A DNA stretch of 33,365 nucleotides from Flavobacteriaceae bacterium (GTDB lineage: Bacteria > Bacteroidota > Bacteroidia > Flavobacteriales > Flavobacteriaceae): positions 1 through 33,365 of the forward strand of contig CANGTL010000030.1 in assembly GCA_947456815.1 (NCBI GenBank). Reading direction: 5' to 3'. Position 1 is the first letter of the stretch; each line of letters starts with the position of its first letter. The notes beneath the pieces were generated by a model. That model saw only the letters and a list, made by a program, of their open reading frames with translations. It did no database searches and had not been told where the DNA came from. The translations under genes were made by a program, and so were the position numbers. Positions 7,340-16,685 of the stretch are shown here, in pieces.

Positions 7340-10048
7340 TTATTTCTTAATTATCTTTTGAGAATAATTCACGTTGCTTCCAGTAAGTTTTAAGATATAA
7401 ACTCCGGCTTGCAGGCTATTAATATTGATAGCTTTTTCAACATTGAAATTGTTCTCAGTTGAATCGTAAACTATTCTTCCATTAAGGTCGACAACTTGTA
7501 TATTCAATTTTCCAACAAATTGATTAACTCGAATATTCATCGTGCCATTTGATGGATTTGGATATACTCTAATTAGATTTTCTCTGTCGAAATCGTTCAC
7601 TGCCAAGACACAGTTTGGGCCTGCAGGAAATAATGTGAAGTCCTCAACTTGATCATTGCAATCGTTTGCACTTCCTGAAGATGCATTCAATCCAACTCCT
7701 CTTCTAGCAAAGACTTGCATAATCATGCAATAATCTGTTCCTCCAGTGGTTGCTTGCTCAGCAGCAAATAGATTATTTCTTCCAGTAACGATGTTTGTTC
7801 CGTTACAAGTTTCTAATTTTAAAGCATCTGCGATCAATTTCATTACTTTATTATTTCCGCCAGTACCATTGTAAATGTCTGGATCAAATCCGTACTTCTC
7901 GATGTACTTCCAAGTTAAATCCCATAAACAAGAAGTCCAAAATTCTCCAACCACATAACGATATCCTGTGTCTGCAGGATCAGTAGGAATAGGGGTGTTT
8001 GTTCCTCCGAATGTTCTTTGATCAAGAGACATATCCGTTGAATAAGGAAATTCTCTAAATCCTACTCCTGTTACGGGCTGATTAGTTACATAAGTACCAA
8101 CTTCTCTAGGCGTGGTACCAACATCTCCAACTTTAATTTGATTAATCAAACCAAAGAAATCAGACCAACCTTCACCCATTTGCTCATAATTTGTCATACA
8201 ACCTGCAGACCCACCACCAACTAAACGGTTAGAAATACCGTGACCATACTCGTGACCAATAATTAAGTTATCAAAATCACCATCAGCATATAAATACAAA
8301 TTCGATGGAACTTCTATTTTTACATTTACTGGTCCATTTGCCATTTCGGCAAGTAAAATATCTCCTTTTTCTTTTGAGATAAAGATTGCTGGAATTGTAA
8401 TTCCTAATAATCCTGTTGAACTCATAGATAATCGAACTGGATTGTTAGGCACAGTGTCTGTAACGATTACTGCTGTTGCACCAGCATCTTGAGCATTCTT
8501 AACTTTATTACTAAAGAAACATCCTCCTCTTTTAATCAAAGCAATTTTACCAGAAACATCAAAAGGATTTGTCGCTGGATTACATGCTGAATTTGGATTA
8601 TTTCCTGGCACCAATGGTGTATTTGTATATAATACTAAGTCCGAAGTAATTCCGTTCGGTGCAGCTGGAACAGCTATTCTATCTGTTCCTTCAAATACGT
8701 TTGTTGTAGCTGACATTGCTCCTGCAATACTAGCAGGAGAGTTTATTTGAATATAGTCTGTTGGCGGCGCACCTTGATCCCACATAAACATTTGAATTCT
8801 TGGACGCGTTCCATCATTTGTAGGTGTAAAATTCGCATTGTTTAAAGTTGGAGTAGTTTGAGAATATCCATCTTGTGCATCAGCCAAAACGTAGTCTCCA
8901 GTTGCAGTATTAACCCCTCCTCTTCCGAGATTACTTTGTTGGAAATTACCATTTACTTCATCAAAACCGTACTGATACCAAATATCGTGCATGATGTTTG
9001 TCATATAGAATAAATTGGTTGTAGCGGCAGGTGTATAGTTTGTTGGTTGTTGCGTTTGAGCCACTCCATTAACATATGGGAAATCAAAAATTAAGGCAGC
9101 TGTTCCGTCTGGTCTTATTCCGTTTCCATTATCACCAGTAGCGTCCTCTTGTGCTAAAATATTATTCCCTCTAGTGTAGTTAAATTTCAGTGCTGCATTT
9201 GTCCCTCCAATTGTTGAATTCGCATCATGCCAACCATTTGGTGAAGCCAATGAATTCCCTACAGTTGTGATTAATTCAAAAGGAGAATGGTTTGGACTTT
9301 CAAAGTTAAATGGAATTACTCTGTAAGTACCAGCAATTGGTGGAGCTAACAATGATTGATTTGCCAATCCAAAAGCGTTTTTCTCAAAGCTAAAATCATT
9401 CTCGTGATTATGACCTTTGTGTCTTTTGTCACCAAACTGACAATTGATAGTCAAGTCTTTTTTATCTAAAATTGCGCCATTTACAGCGTCGATTTTCATA
9501 TCCCAATAGTGCTTTGCATCTGGCGAGTAAAATTGGAATCCCCATGCTAATTTCAATTTATTATCAGCTGTTGGTTGAAAAGCCAACTTAGCATTAATTG
9601 GATCTTCGCTCGAACCATTGGAAATAGTGAATTTTTTTCCGTCAACAGATTCTAAAATAGAAAAGTTTGTCGCTGCATATCCTAAAGACAGATAAGCTTT
9701 GTTTAATGCATCAACGACAGATAACGATGGCGAAGCAGTATTCACTTTTTGAGCGATATTAGCTTGCAGATTGCTTCCAACTTGCAAAACTTTGCCGTCT
9801 TTAATTGCTACTGTTGATTGTCCATTAAAAACGTCAATTCCTTGATATCTTTGAGCAACATAACAACTCGTAATATTAGATCCTTTTCCTTGGTACTCAT
9901 TCAAAATAACCAAATCTGAAATGTCTTGTGTTGTAAGGCCGTACTGAGCTCTATTGCTTTCTAGATAGGTTTGGATGGTCTTCTTGTTCGTTTGCGAAAA
10001 TCCTACAAACGAAACAAGCAATGCGGTTAATAGTGTAATTTTTTTCAT
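7340..10048 (-). CDS. T9SS-secreted M36 (fungalysin-like) metalloprotease with PA domain, paralog 2
   Basis: 902 residues from the ATG at 10048; an in-frame start eight codons earlier would put charged residues before the signal peptide and overlap the promoter. The architecture matches paralog 1: signal peptide ending VGFSQ, FTP/PepSY-type propeptide, PA domain, zinc motif H599-E-Y-G-H603, GEGWSDFFG with the third zinc ligand, and a T9SS type A domain ending KIIKK. Large blocks are identical by eye, so this is a tandem duplication. Differences include a His/Lys-rich insert after the propeptide (GDKRHKGHNHEND, about residues 211-223), PA-domain loop changes, and a longer loop before the conserved LWDLTW segment. 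It has the best-formed promoter in the window. Confidence 0.93.
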   Translation of the reverse strand: MKKITLLTALLVSFVGFSQTNKKTIQTYLESNRAQYGLTTQDISDLVILNEYQGKGSNITSCYVAQRYQGIDVFNGQSTVAIKDGKVLQVGSNLQANIAQKVNTASPSLSVVDALNKAYLSLGYAATNFSILESVDGKKFTISNGSSEDPINAKLAFQPTADNKLKLAWGFQFYSPDAKHYWDMKIDAVNGAILDKKDLTINCQFGDKRHKGHNHENDFSFEKNAFGLANQSLLAPPIAGTYRVIPFNFESPNHSPFELITTVGNSLASPNGWHDANSTIGGTNAALKFNYTRGNNILAQEDATGDNGNGIRPDGTAALIFDFPYVNGVAQTQQPTNYTPAATTNLFYMTNIMHDIWYQYGFDEVNGNFQQSNLGRGGVNTATGDYVLADAQDGYSQTTPTLNNANFTPTNDGTRPRIQMFMWDQGAPPTDYIQINSPASIAGAMSATTNVFEGTDRIAVPAAPNGITSDLVLYTNTPLVPGNNPNSACNPATNPFDVSGKIALIKRGGCFFSNKVKNAQDAGATAVIVTDTVPNNPVRLSMSSTGLLGITIPAIFISKEKGDILLAEMANGPVNVKIEVPSNLYLYADGDFDNLIIGHEYGHGISNRLVGGGSAGCMTNYEQMGEGWSDFFGLINQIKVGDVGTTPREVGTYVTNQPVTGVGFREFPYSTDMSLDQRTFGGTNTPIPTDPADTGYRYVVGEFWTSCLWDLTWKYIEKYGFDPDIYNGTGGNNKVMKLIADALKLETCNGTNIVTGRNNLFAAEQATTGGTDYCMIMQVFARRGVGLNASSGSANDCNDQVEDFTLFPAGPNCVLAVNDFDRENLIRVYPNPSNGTMNIRVNQFVGKLNIQVVDLNGRIVYDSTENNFNVEKAININSLQAGVYILKLTGSNVNYSQKIIKK

Positions 10049-10069
10049 AGTTTTTATTTTTAGAGAAAA

Positions 10070-10100
10070 CAAACTTAAATTATTTTTTTTGATTTTTCAA
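10070..10100 (-). promoter_or_regulatory. Complete Bacteroidota-type promoter of M36 paralog 2
   Basis: On the minus strand TTG (10098-10100) and TAAGTTTG (10070-10077) are separated by 20 nt, matching the TTG-N(17-23)-TAnnTTTG pattern. The -7 element ends 21 nt before the ATG at 10048. Confidence 0.75.
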
Positions 10101-10127
10101 ACAATCCGATAAAACATTAACAATCTA

Positions 10128-11468
10128 CTACTTCAAACCTTTAATGTTTTGATAATACAGCAATGCATTGCCATCTGTAAGCAATGAAATAAACTGGCAA
10201 ATGTGTATCAAACGGTCATACAAATTTTCTTTTTCAAGATGATGTTTTTCAGGTAGAATTTGCAAAAGTAGTTTGTCATAACTAGTCGCTTTACCTTCAT
10301 ATTGATTATTAAATGCCGTTATGAACTTATCTAACAACGTATTGATAATCTGATAACCCTTAATCTCTTTGTCTATTACTTCTCTACTTTGGTAAATATT
10401 CTTCACACTCAATTTAATGATGTCATCCATCTGCGCTTTATACTTGCTTTTGTCCGTCAACGCATACGGGAAATTGCCTTGCAAAATCGCTTCTTCATTT
10501 TCAATGAAAACCCGAACCGCATCATTAATGAGATTGCCGATGGCCAAAGCTCGCAAATAACTGATGCGGTCTTCTCGCGTCGTTAATGTCTTATACTTGG
10601 CTGTGTCAATGGTGTCTTTGACTAATTTGATTAGATATTCTAAAGCGTAATCTTCTGAAACGAGTCCCAAATTGATTCCGTCTTCAAAGTCGATAATCGT
10701 GTAACAAATATCATCCGCTGCCTCAACCAAATAGGCTAACGGATGACGCTCGAAGCCGATATCATTGCCGGCTTTATTTGAAATCAATCCCAATTCCGCA
10801 GCTACTTCTTTAAAGAAATCTTTATCTGTTTGAAAGAAACCGTATTTCTTGTCTGCAATGTTTTTAGTTGGTTTTTTCGGCAAACTTTCTTTAGGATATT
10901 TCATAAACGCACCCAAAGTAGCATACGAAATTCTCAGTCCGCCTTCTATTCCTGGACGGCTAGCAGTCAATACCGAAAAACCGTTGGCATTGCCTTCAAA
11001 ATCAATGAGATCTTGCCATTGTTTGTCGGTCAAATGCTCTTTATATTGTTTCCCATTTCCGATAGAGAAATATTCCCCAATGGCTTTTTCTCCCGAATGC
11101 CCAAACGGTGGATTCCCGATATCATGCGCCAAAGAAGCTGCCGCGACAATGGCGCCAAAATCATTCATTTGAAAACCGTGCACTTCCTGCAAATAGGGAT
11201 ATTTTTCGATGATTTTTTTTCCAACCAAACGTCCAAGAGACCTTCCCACTACCGACACTTCCAAACTATGGGTAAGTCTGGTGTGAACAAAATCTGTTTT
11301 TGATAACGGAATCACCTGTGTCTTGTCTTGCAAACTCCGAAAAGCGGCCGAAAAAATGATTCGATCATAATCGACTTCAAAACCCAATCGGGTGTCATCT
11401 TGTTCTTTGCGCAGCCGTTTGCTTGTGTCGCCTTGTCGTTTGAGCGATAAAAGTTGTTCCCAGTTCAT
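10128..11468 (-). CDS. dgt: Deoxyguanosinetriphosphate triphosphohydrolase (dGTPase)
   Basis: 446 residues from the ATG at 11468, which gives the usual start MNWEQLLSLKRQGD; the 16-codon upstream extension lies in the spacer. An HD-domain enzyme that hydrolyses dGTP (or other dNTPs) to the nucleoside and triphosphate. Metal-binding motifs are HTRLTHSLEV and the HD pair in LAHDIGNPPFGHSGE; later YLVEAADDICY also matches the family. It lies 26 bp downstream of a GNAT gene on the same strand, and both follow nrdB and nrdA, so the block joins dNTP synthesis with dNTP breakdown. I see no clear terminator after it; the next promoter begins about 30 bp further on. Confidence 0.93.
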   Translation of the reverse strand: MNWEQLLSLKRQGDTSKRLRKEQDDTRLGFEVDYDRIIFSAAFRSLQDKTQVIPLSKTDFVHTRLTHSLEVSVVGRSLGRLVGKKIIEKYPYLQEVHGFQMNDFGAIVAAASLAHDIGNPPFGHSGEKAIGEYFSIGNGKQYKEHLTDKQWQDLIDFEGNANGFSVLTASRPGIEGGLRISYATLGAFMKYPKESLPKKPTKNIADKKYGFFQTDKDFFKEVAAELGLISNKAGNDIGFERHPLAYLVEAADDICYTIIDFEDGINLGLVSEDYALEYLIKLVKDTIDTAKYKTLTTREDRISYLRALAIGNLINDAVRVFIENEEAILQGNFPYALTDKSKYKAQMDDIIKLSVKNIYQSREVIDKEIKGYQIINTLLDKFITAFNNQYEGKATSYDKLLLQILPEKHHLEKENLYDRLIHICQFISLLTDGNALLYYQNIKGLK

Positions 11469-11494
11469 TTTTAGATTGTTTGATTTTTGGATTA

Positions 11495-11941
11495 TTAGAT
11501 CGATTTCTGCATACAAACACTATTTTCGACGCCTTGATACTGACCGTAGTTTGCAATGACTGTATATCTAGCTTTTTGATACAGACCAATGGCTTCCACT
11601 TGCTTTATTCCAGTTTCTAAAACACAAGTGTCATATTCCACTTCTTTGGCCCATTTTTCTAGTTCATTTAAGATTTGATTTGCAATTCCTTTTCCTCTTT
11701 GCTCGGGCAAAACATACATTCTTTTGATTTCTACAGTCTTATTCTGGTAGAACTTGAAGGCGCCACAACCCAAGGGCTGATTGTTCTCATAAAAGACGAC
11801 GACGTTTTTTATCGCGTCCGATTTGTTGAATTGGTCATAAAACTCATGGTCATCTCCGTCTAAGATTTTTAGCGTTGCATCGAGCAAGACCGCCAATTTT
11901 TGATAATCTGGGTTTTCGGAAGTAGTTCTTAATAAAGGCAT
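11495..11941 (-). CDS. GNAT family N-acetyltransferase
   Basis: 148 residues. The acetyl-CoA binding motif A is visible as RMYVLPEQRGKGIANQIL (about residues 74-91), preceded by the strand GCGAFKFY and followed by LETGIKQVEAIGLYQKAR, the typical C-terminal GNAT half. The substrate cannot be told; small single-domain members of this type acetylate amino acids, peptides or small amines. It is 26 bp upstream of dgt and probably cotranscribed. Repeat copy D lies 22 nt upstream of the ATG. A TATCTTTG word within the nrdA terminator could start a transcript of about 100 nt leader length. Confidence 0.88.
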   Translation of the reverse strand: MPLLRTTSENPDYQKLAVLLDATLKILDGDDHEFYDQFNKSDAIKNVVVFYENNQPLGCGAFKFYQNKTVEIKRMYVLPEQRGKGIANQILNELEKWAKEVEYDTCVLETGIKQVEAIGLYQKARYTVIANYGQYQGVENSVCMQKSI

Positions 11942-11963
11942 TGACTAGTTGATTTACGATTTT

Positions 11964-12033
11964 TAGCCCTGATAGAGCCGATATCCTTTTTGAGGCACGA
12001 AAAAAGATAAAGGCGAAAGCAGGAATAGCTTCT
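11964..12033 (-). repeat. Dispersed structured repeat, copy D
   Basis: Read on the minus strand the arms are AGC + TATT + CCTG pairing with CAGG + GCT (plus-strand positions 12028-12030, 12020-12023, 11968-11971, 11965-11967). The variable outer-stem pair is T-A here, against A-T in copy A and C-G in copies B and C. An inner A/T stem (ATC..TTTTT with AAAAA..GAT) closes the centre. It fills most of the likely leader of the GNAT gene at 11941. Confidence 0.7.
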
Positions 12034-12040
12034 AAAAAAT

Positions 12041-12071
12041 AAAACAGCTACCCAAAGATAGCTGTTTTTTG
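12041..12071 (-). terminator. Intrinsic terminator of nrdA
   Basis: AAAACAGCTA (12041-12050) pairs with TAGCTGTTTT (12059-12068) around an 8-nt loop, with A/T runs on both sides. It lies 25 nt after the nrdA stop. The minus strand of the loop and stem also spells TATCTTTG (12053-12060), a perfect -7 word that may serve the downstream GNAT-dgt pair. Confidence 0.85.
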
Positions 12072-12095
12072 ATGGGATAGTAACCGTCTCAAGAA

Positions 12096-14513
12096 TTACG
12101 ATCCACACATTTCGCAATCATCGGGTCCGGCATTTCGTGCCAGTTCGATCATAGCTTTAAAATCTTCTGCAGACATTTCACCCGTTTCATTTGGCTCCGC
12201 CACTTCTACTGCGGCTGCAACTTCCTGCGTTGGTTCTGCTTTTTTATCATTGTTCAGTGTAAACTTGATGGCGTCTACGGCTGATTTTGTTCTTAGGTAA
12301 TACATTCCCGTTTTTAGTCCAGATTGCCAAGCGTAAAAATGCATCGACGTCAATTTCGCATAATTCGCATCTTGCATAAACAAGTTGAGCGATTGCGACT
12401 GATCGATAAAATATCCTCTGTGGCGTGACATATCGATAATGTCTTTCATCGACATTTCCCAAACGGTTTTGTACAGTTCTTTCAAATCTTCTGGAACTGC
12501 TTCGATGTTTTGTACCGAACCATTGTGTCGCATGATTTCTTGTTTGAGATCTTCGTTCCACAAACCTCTTTTTACTAGGTCTTCTAATAAGTGTTTGTTG
12601 ACTACGATAAACTCTCCTGATAGCACACGACGCGTATAAATGTTAGATGTATACGGTTCGAACGCTTCGTTGTTTCCTAAGATTTGCGAGGTAGACGCTG
12701 TTGGCATTGGCGCTACTAACAGTGAATTTCGCACACCGTTTTTCATCACTTCTTTTCTCAACGCTGCCCAATCCCAACGTCCGGATAATTCCTCGTCTTT
12801 CATTCCCCACAGATTGTGTTGGAATTCTCCTTGCGAAATTGGAGAACCTTTGAAAGAAGAATACGGTCCTTCTTCTACTGCCATTTCCATCGAAGCGGTT
12901 ACGGCTGCAAAATATAAAGTTTCGAAAATTTCTTGGTTTAGTTTTTTCGCTTCATCGCTTGTGAAAGGCATTCTCAATAAAATGAAAGCATCTGCTAAAC
13001 CTTGTACGCCCAATCCAACCGGACGGTGGCGCATGTTTGAGTTTTCTGCTTCTTTTACTGGATAGTAATTTCTATCGATGACTTTATTCAAGTTTCGAGT
13101 TACTCTTTTAGTAACATTGAAAAGCAATTCGTGGTTGAAAGCACCATTTTCAACAAACATCGGCAACGAAATCGATGCTAGATTACAAACTGCAATTTCA
13201 TCTTCCGAAGTATATTCCATAATCTCGGTGCACAAATTCGAAGAACGAATCGTACCCAGATTTTTCTGATTTGATTTTCGATTGGCTGCATCTTTATACA
13301 ACATGTATGGCGTTCCGGTCTCAATTTGAGATTCTAGGATTTTCTCCCACAACTCACGCGCTTTGATAGTTTTTCTTCCTTTGCCTCTTTCTTCGTAGGA
13401 AATATATAATGCTTCGAACTCATCACCATAAACATCGTACAAACCTGGACATTCATTCGGACACATCAACGTCCAAGTGCTGTCTTCTTGCACGCGTTTC
13501 ATGAATAAATCCGACGTCCACATGGCGAAGAACAAATCTCTCGCACGCATTTCTTCTTTTCCGGTATTCTTTTTCAAGTCTAAGAATTCGAAAATATCTG
13601 CATGCCAAGTTTCTAAATAAATAGCGAAACTTCCTTTACGTTTTCCGCCGCCCTGGTCTACGTATCTTGCAGTGTCGTTAAATACGCGCAACATGGGCAC
13701 AATTCCGTTGGAAGTTCCGTTTGTTCCTCTAATGTACGAACCTGTTGCTCTTACATTGTGGATAGACAAACCAATTCCGCCGGCAGATTGCGAGATTTTC
13801 GCCGTGTTTTTCAACGTATCGTAAATCCCATCAATACTATCATCACGCATCGATAACAAGAAACAAGATGACATTTGTGGTTTTGGCGTTCCTGCGTTGA
13901 ATAACGTTGGTGTGGCGTGTGTAAAGAACTTCTTCGACATCAAGTCGTAAGTTTCAATTACAGCATCTAAATCATTTAAGTGAATCCCAACGGCAACACG
14001 CATCAACATATGTTGCGGACGCTCTACAATCTTACCGTTGATTTTCAATAAATACGAACGCTCTAGTGTTTTAAATCCAAAGTAATCGTAATTAAAATCA
14101 CGGTTGTAAATGACATGTGAATCTAAAAACTCCGCGTTCTTTTGAATCACATCATGCACTTCTTCCGAAAGCAAAGGCGCTTTCTGATTGGTTCTCGGAT
14201 TCACGTAATGATACATTTCATTCATGGTCTCCGAAAACGATTTGGTTGTATTTTTATGCAAGTTCGAAATCGCAATTCTCGCTGCTAACTGCGCGTAATC
14301 TGGGTGCGCAATAGTCATCGAAGCGGCGGTTTCTGCTGCTAGATTGTCTAATTCAGAAGTGGTCACGCCGTCATATAATCCCTCAATAACGCGCATTGCC
14401 ACTTTCACGGCGTCAACTAAATCGTTGAGTCCGTAGCATAATTTCTTAATTCTGTCGGTAATCTTGTCGAACATTACTGGCTCTTTGTGGCCATCTCTCT
14501 TAACTACATACAT
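12096..14513 (-). CDS. nrdA: Ribonucleoside-diphosphate reductase, class Ia alpha subunit
   Basis: 805 residues. Reduces ribonucleoside diphosphates to deoxyribonucleotides together with NrdB. An N-terminal ATP cone ([16 protein letters not shown], about residues 3-90) gives allosteric activity control. Active-site residues are C217 in SSCFLL, C428 and E430 in SNLCTEI, and C443 in CNLASI, corresponding to E. coli C225, C439, E441 and C462. The C-terminal CEMC pair is the thioredoxin-reducible shuttle. The substrate-specificity region [10 protein letters not shown] and the MPTASTSQI loop are present. It lies downstream of nrdB on the same strand, with an unusually long 324-bp spacer full of repeats. 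Confidence 0.97.
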   Translation of the reverse strand: MYVVKRDGHKEPVMFDKITDRIKKLCYGLNDLVDAVKVAMRVIEGLYDGVTTSELDNLAAETAASMTIAHPDYAQLAARIAISNLHKNTTKSFSETMNEMYHYVNPRTNQKAPLLSEEVHDVIQKNAEFLDSHVIYNRDFNYDYFGFKTLERSYLLKINGKIVERPQHMLMRVAVGIHLNDLDAVIETYDLMSKKFFTHATPTLFNAGTPKPQMSSCFLLSMRDDSIDGIYDTLKNTAKISQSAGGIGLSIHNVRATGSYIRGTNGTSNGIVPMLRVFNDTARYVDQGGGKRKGSFAIYLETWHADIFEFLDLKKNTGKEEMRARDLFFAMWTSDLFMKRVQEDSTWTLMCPNECPGLYDVYGDEFEALYISYEERGKGRKTIKARELWEKILESQIETGTPYMLYKDAANRKSNQKNLGTIRSSNLCTEIMEYTSEDEIAVCNLASISLPMFVENGAFNHELLFNVTKRVTRNLNKVIDRNYYPVKEAENSNMRHRPVGLGVQGLADAFILLRMPFTSDEAKKLNQEIFETLYFAAVTASMEMAVEEGPYSSFKGSPISQGEFQHNLWGMKDEELSGRWDWAALRKEVMKNGVRNSLLVAPMPTASTSQILGNNEAFEPYTSNIYTRRVLSGEFIVVNKHLLEDLVKRGLWNEDLKQEIMRHNGSVQNIEAVPEDLKELYKTVWEMSMKDIIDMSRHRGYFIDQSQSLNLFMQDANYAKLTSMHFYAWQSGLKTGMYYLRTKSAVDAIKFTLNNDKKAEPTQEVAAAVEVAEPNETGEMSAEDFKAMIELARNAGPDDCEMCGS

Positions 14514-14578
14514 AGGTTAGTTTGTTTTGCGAACTAGAAAATCCCTTCTCTACTTCTGGTTATTTGTGTTTGTTTTTT

Positions 14579-14639
14579 GGAAGCTAATCCCGCTATTCGC
14601 AGTATCTCTTCGAGGATACTTGCTACTATCGGGGCTAGG
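14579..14639 (+). repeat. Dispersed structured repeat, copy B
   Basis: Shortest copy. AGC (14582-14584) + TAAT + CCCG (14589-14592) pairs with CGGG (14630-14633) + GCT (14634-14636). The inner hairpin is AGTAT-CTC, loop TTC, GAG-(G)-ATACT, unrelated in sequence to those of copies A, C and D. It sits 65 nt upstream of the nrdA ATG, in the opposite orientation to nrdA. Confidence 0.8.
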
Positions 14640-14755
14640 CAATCCGTTCGTATATGGCGTGTAGTATAAAAAATGGCTTAGAGACAAATTGGTAATCTTA
14701 TATTTTTGGCTCGCGGCAGCCGCAAAGGCGCTAAGAAAAAACCAAATAAACTTTT

Positions 14756-14834
14756 AAAACTTTGCGACTCTGCGACTTTACGAGAATCTTTAATCTATAT
14801 TCATTAAACCTTCGTGGCTTAACGACTTCGTGGC
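14756..14834. repeat. Short direct-repeat tract of dispersed type
   Basis: AAAACTTTGCG (14756-14766) matches 1513-1523. GCGACT occurs at 14764-14769 and 14772-14777, and CTTCGTGGC occurs twice (14810-14818 and 14826-14834). I recall similar CTTTGCGACT strings in Flavobacterium intergenic regions, but their role is unknown to me. Confidence 0.5.
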
Positions 14835-14837
14835 ATT

Positions 14838-15815
14838 CTAAAAATCGGCGTCGAAAGATATTTTTTGAGATTCAGAGTCTGTGCTCATCACTCCTGCTTT
14901 TTGGTATTCTGCGACACGTTTCTCAAAGAAATTGGTTTTCCCTTGCAATGAAATCATATCCATAAAGTCAAACGGATTGGATGAATTGTATTCTCTGGTA
15001 CAACCTAACTCTACTAGTAAACGATCGGCTACAAATTCAAGATATTGTGTCATCAAAACGGCATTCATTCCGATCAAACTCACCGGAAGCGACTCGGTAA
15101 TAAATTCTCTTTCAATGTTCAAAGCGTCTACAATAATTTCCTTGATTCTTTTCTTCGGAACTTTGTGAATCAAGTGATGGTTGTGCAAATGCACAGCGAA
15201 ATCACAATGCACGCCTTCATCACGAGAAATCAATTCATTAGAGAAAGTTAGTCCTGGCATCAATCCACGTTTTTTCAACCAGAAAATCGCACAAAAGGCA
15301 CCCGAAAAGAAAATGCCTTCAACGGCAGCAAAAGCAATAAGTCTTTCTGCAAAAGAATCGGATTCAATCCATTTCAAAGCCCAGTCCGCTTTCTTTTTAA
15401 TCGCTGGAAAAAATTCAAGTGCTGTAAATAATTGGTTTTTCTCGACCTCATCTTTCACATAGGTATCAATCAACAGCGAGTAGGTTTCGCTGTGGATGTT
15501 CTCCATCATGATTTGAAAACCATAGAAAAATTTAGCTTCTGCATATTGCACTTCATTGACAAAATTTTCTGCTAAATTCTCATTGACGATACCATCTGAC
15601 GCGGCAAAAAAGGCGAGAATGTGTTTGACAAAATATTTTTCATCAGCACTGAGTTTGTTTTCCCAATCTGACAAATCTTGGTGTAAATCTATTTCTTCAG
15701 CAGTCCAAAAACTAGCTTCCATTTTCTTATACCATTCCCAAATATCGTGGTGCTTGATCGGAAAAATAACAAAACGGTTTTTGTTTTCTTGTAGAATAGG
15801 TTCTATCGCTGACAT
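14838..15815 (-). CDS. nrdB: Ribonucleoside-diphosphate reductase, class Ia beta subunit
   Basis: 325 residues from the ATG at 15815, giving the familiar start [15 protein letters not shown]; an upstream ATG at 15848 adds eleven unconserved residues. The small subunit carries the diiron-tyrosyl radical cofactor. Ligands and radical site are visible: D74 (SDGIVNENL), E105 and H108 (MENIH), radical Tyr Y112 four residues later, and the second Glu/Glu-x-x-His set in [10 protein letters not shown] and RDEGVHCDF. The sequence is of the eukaryote-like NrdB type ([16 protein letters not shown]). It is transcribed toward nrdA. Confidence 0.96.
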   Translation of the reverse strand: MSAIEPILQENKNRFVIFPIKHHDIWEWYKKMEASFWTAEEIDLHQDLSDWENKLSADEKYFVKHILAFFAASDGIVNENLAENFVNEVQYAEAKFFYGFQIMMENIHSETYSLLIDTYVKDEVEKNQLFTALEFFPAIKKKADWALKWIESDSFAERLIAFAAVEGIFFSGAFCAIFWLKKRGLMPGLTFSNELISRDEGVHCDFAVHLHNHHLIHKVPKKRIKEIIVDALNIEREFITESLPVSLIGMNAVLMTQYLEFVADRLLVELGCTREYNSSNPFDFMDMISLQGKTNFFEKRVAEYQKAGVMSTDSESQKISFDADF

Positions 15816-15870
15816 CTTTTGTATGTGAATTGAGTGAATTTGTATCAAAAAGAGAGTGCTTTTTGACTGC

Positions 15871-15890
15871 TACAAAGATTATCTTTTGTA
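15871..15890. promoter_or_regulatory. Imperfect palindrome upstream of nrdB
   Basis: TACAAAGATT-ATCTTTTGTA is nearly self-complementary, with a one-base offset between arms, and lies 56-75 bp before the nrdB ATG. On the minus strand it overlaps a TAATCTTTG word, close to a -7 element. It is not a recognisable NrdR box. It may be an operator or simply promoter sequence. Confidence 0.35.
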
Positions 15891-16012
15891 ACGGAAAATG
15901 AAAGCCAAACTTATTCACAATCGTAGATAGTTTTTAACAAATTGTTTTTTGACAAGAAAGGAATTGATATTTTGTAAAAACCTGAAAATCAAGGTTGTGA
16001 AATTGTACAAAA

Positions 16013-16040
16013 ATAAAAAAACGCCTATTTACAAGCGTTC
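16013..16040 (-). terminator. Intrinsic terminator of the DUF3109 gene
   Basis: On the minus strand AACGCTT pairs with AGGCGTT (one G-T wobble) around a 6-nt loop and is followed by seven Ts. It lies about 75 nt after the stop at 16112. Confidence 0.7.
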
Positions 16041-16072
16041 AAGAGTACTCAACACGATACGATTTTTAACAC

Positions 16073-16100
16073 ATTTGCTAATACATTTGACTTAGCAAAT
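16073..16100. repeat. Perfect 9-bp inverted repeat
   Basis: ATTTGCTAA (16073-16081) and TTAGCAAAT (16092-16100) flank a 10-nt spacer. It lies between the DUF3109 stop codon and its terminator. There is no T run, so it is probably an RNA 3'-end stem rather than a terminator. Confidence 0.5.
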
Positions 16101-16111
16101 ACTCGAAATTT

Positions 16112-16681
16112 CTACTTTGTTTTTAACTCCGCAGCGACCTTCTCTAACTCCGCGTACCAATCTTCACCAAAACGTCGGATGAGCGCTTCTTTTACAAATT
16201 TATAAACAGGAACTTCGAGTTCTCTTCCTAGCGAACAGGCATCGTCACAAATTTCCCATCGATCATAATTGACGGCGGCAAATTCGGTAAAATCCTTCAC
16301 TCGAATCGGGTACAAATGACAGGAAACAGGTTTCTTCCAATCGACTGCTCCTTGATTGTACGCTTGTTCAATACCACAAAGCGCGGTTTTACCATCATAA
16401 ATGACGTAGGCACAATCTTTTTCGTCTACCAACGGTGTTTCTAAATCGCCATCGGTTCCTTTGCGCCAAGTGCCTTGCGCTTCAATCGCTGCAATACCTT
16501 CTGGTCGTAAAAAAGGTTTTACTTTGGTGTAGATGTCTTCTAAAATTTTAGTTTCAGCTTCAGACAAAGGTGCTCCGGCATCTCCATCAACGCAACAAGC
16601 GCCTTTGCATGCAGAAAGATTACATACGAATTCTTTTTCTAAAATGTCTTCAGAGACGATAGTTTTGCCGAGTTGAAACAT
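16112..16681 (-). CDS. DUF3109 family protein, putative metal-cluster protein
   Basis: 189 residues, typical length for DUF3109. The Cys pattern near the N-terminus (C20, C25, C29, C30 in VCNLSACKGACC) and later CGI, SCHLYPIR and CDDAC resemble the YkgJ-type Zn/Fe cluster families. The biochemical role is not established to my knowledge. The ATG at 16681 fits the family start MFQLGKTIVS. It is divergent from marC. A perfect TATCTTTG element ends only four bases before the ATG. Confidence 0.88.
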   Translation of the reverse strand: MFQLGKTIVSEDILEKEFVCNLSACKGACCVDGDAGAPLSEAETKILEDIYTKVKPFLRPEGIAAIEAQGTWRKGTDGDLETPLVDEKDCAYVIYDGKTALCGIEQAYNQGAVDWKKPVSCHLYPIRVKDFTEFAAVNYDRWEICDDACSLGRELEVPVYKFVKEALIRRFGEDWYAELEKVAAELKTK

Positions 16682-16685
16682 GGGG

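Larger units (their letters stand above)
14514..14837. other. Long nrdB-nrdA intergenic spacer, no gene
   Basis: This 324-bp gap holds structured repeat copy B (14579-14639), a GC-rich palindromic word GCGGC-A-GCCGC (14713-14723), and a tract of short direct repeats (14756-14834). I found no open reading frame of note, no terminator, and no perfect TAnnTTTG element on the minus strand, so nrdA may depend on readthrough from nrdB. Confidence 0.7.

Noticed and set aside
4521..10048. Mobile-element origin of the duplicated proteases
   Set aside because: No flanking repeats, transposase or integrase are visible; a simple tandem duplication explains the pattern.
11469..11516. Upstream start for dgt
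   Set aside because: The extra 16 residues are unlike dGTPase N-termini and run into the spacer and end of the GNAT gene.
15871..15890. NrdR box upstream of nrdB
   Set aside because: The near-palindrome does not match the known NrdR consensus and only one site is seen.
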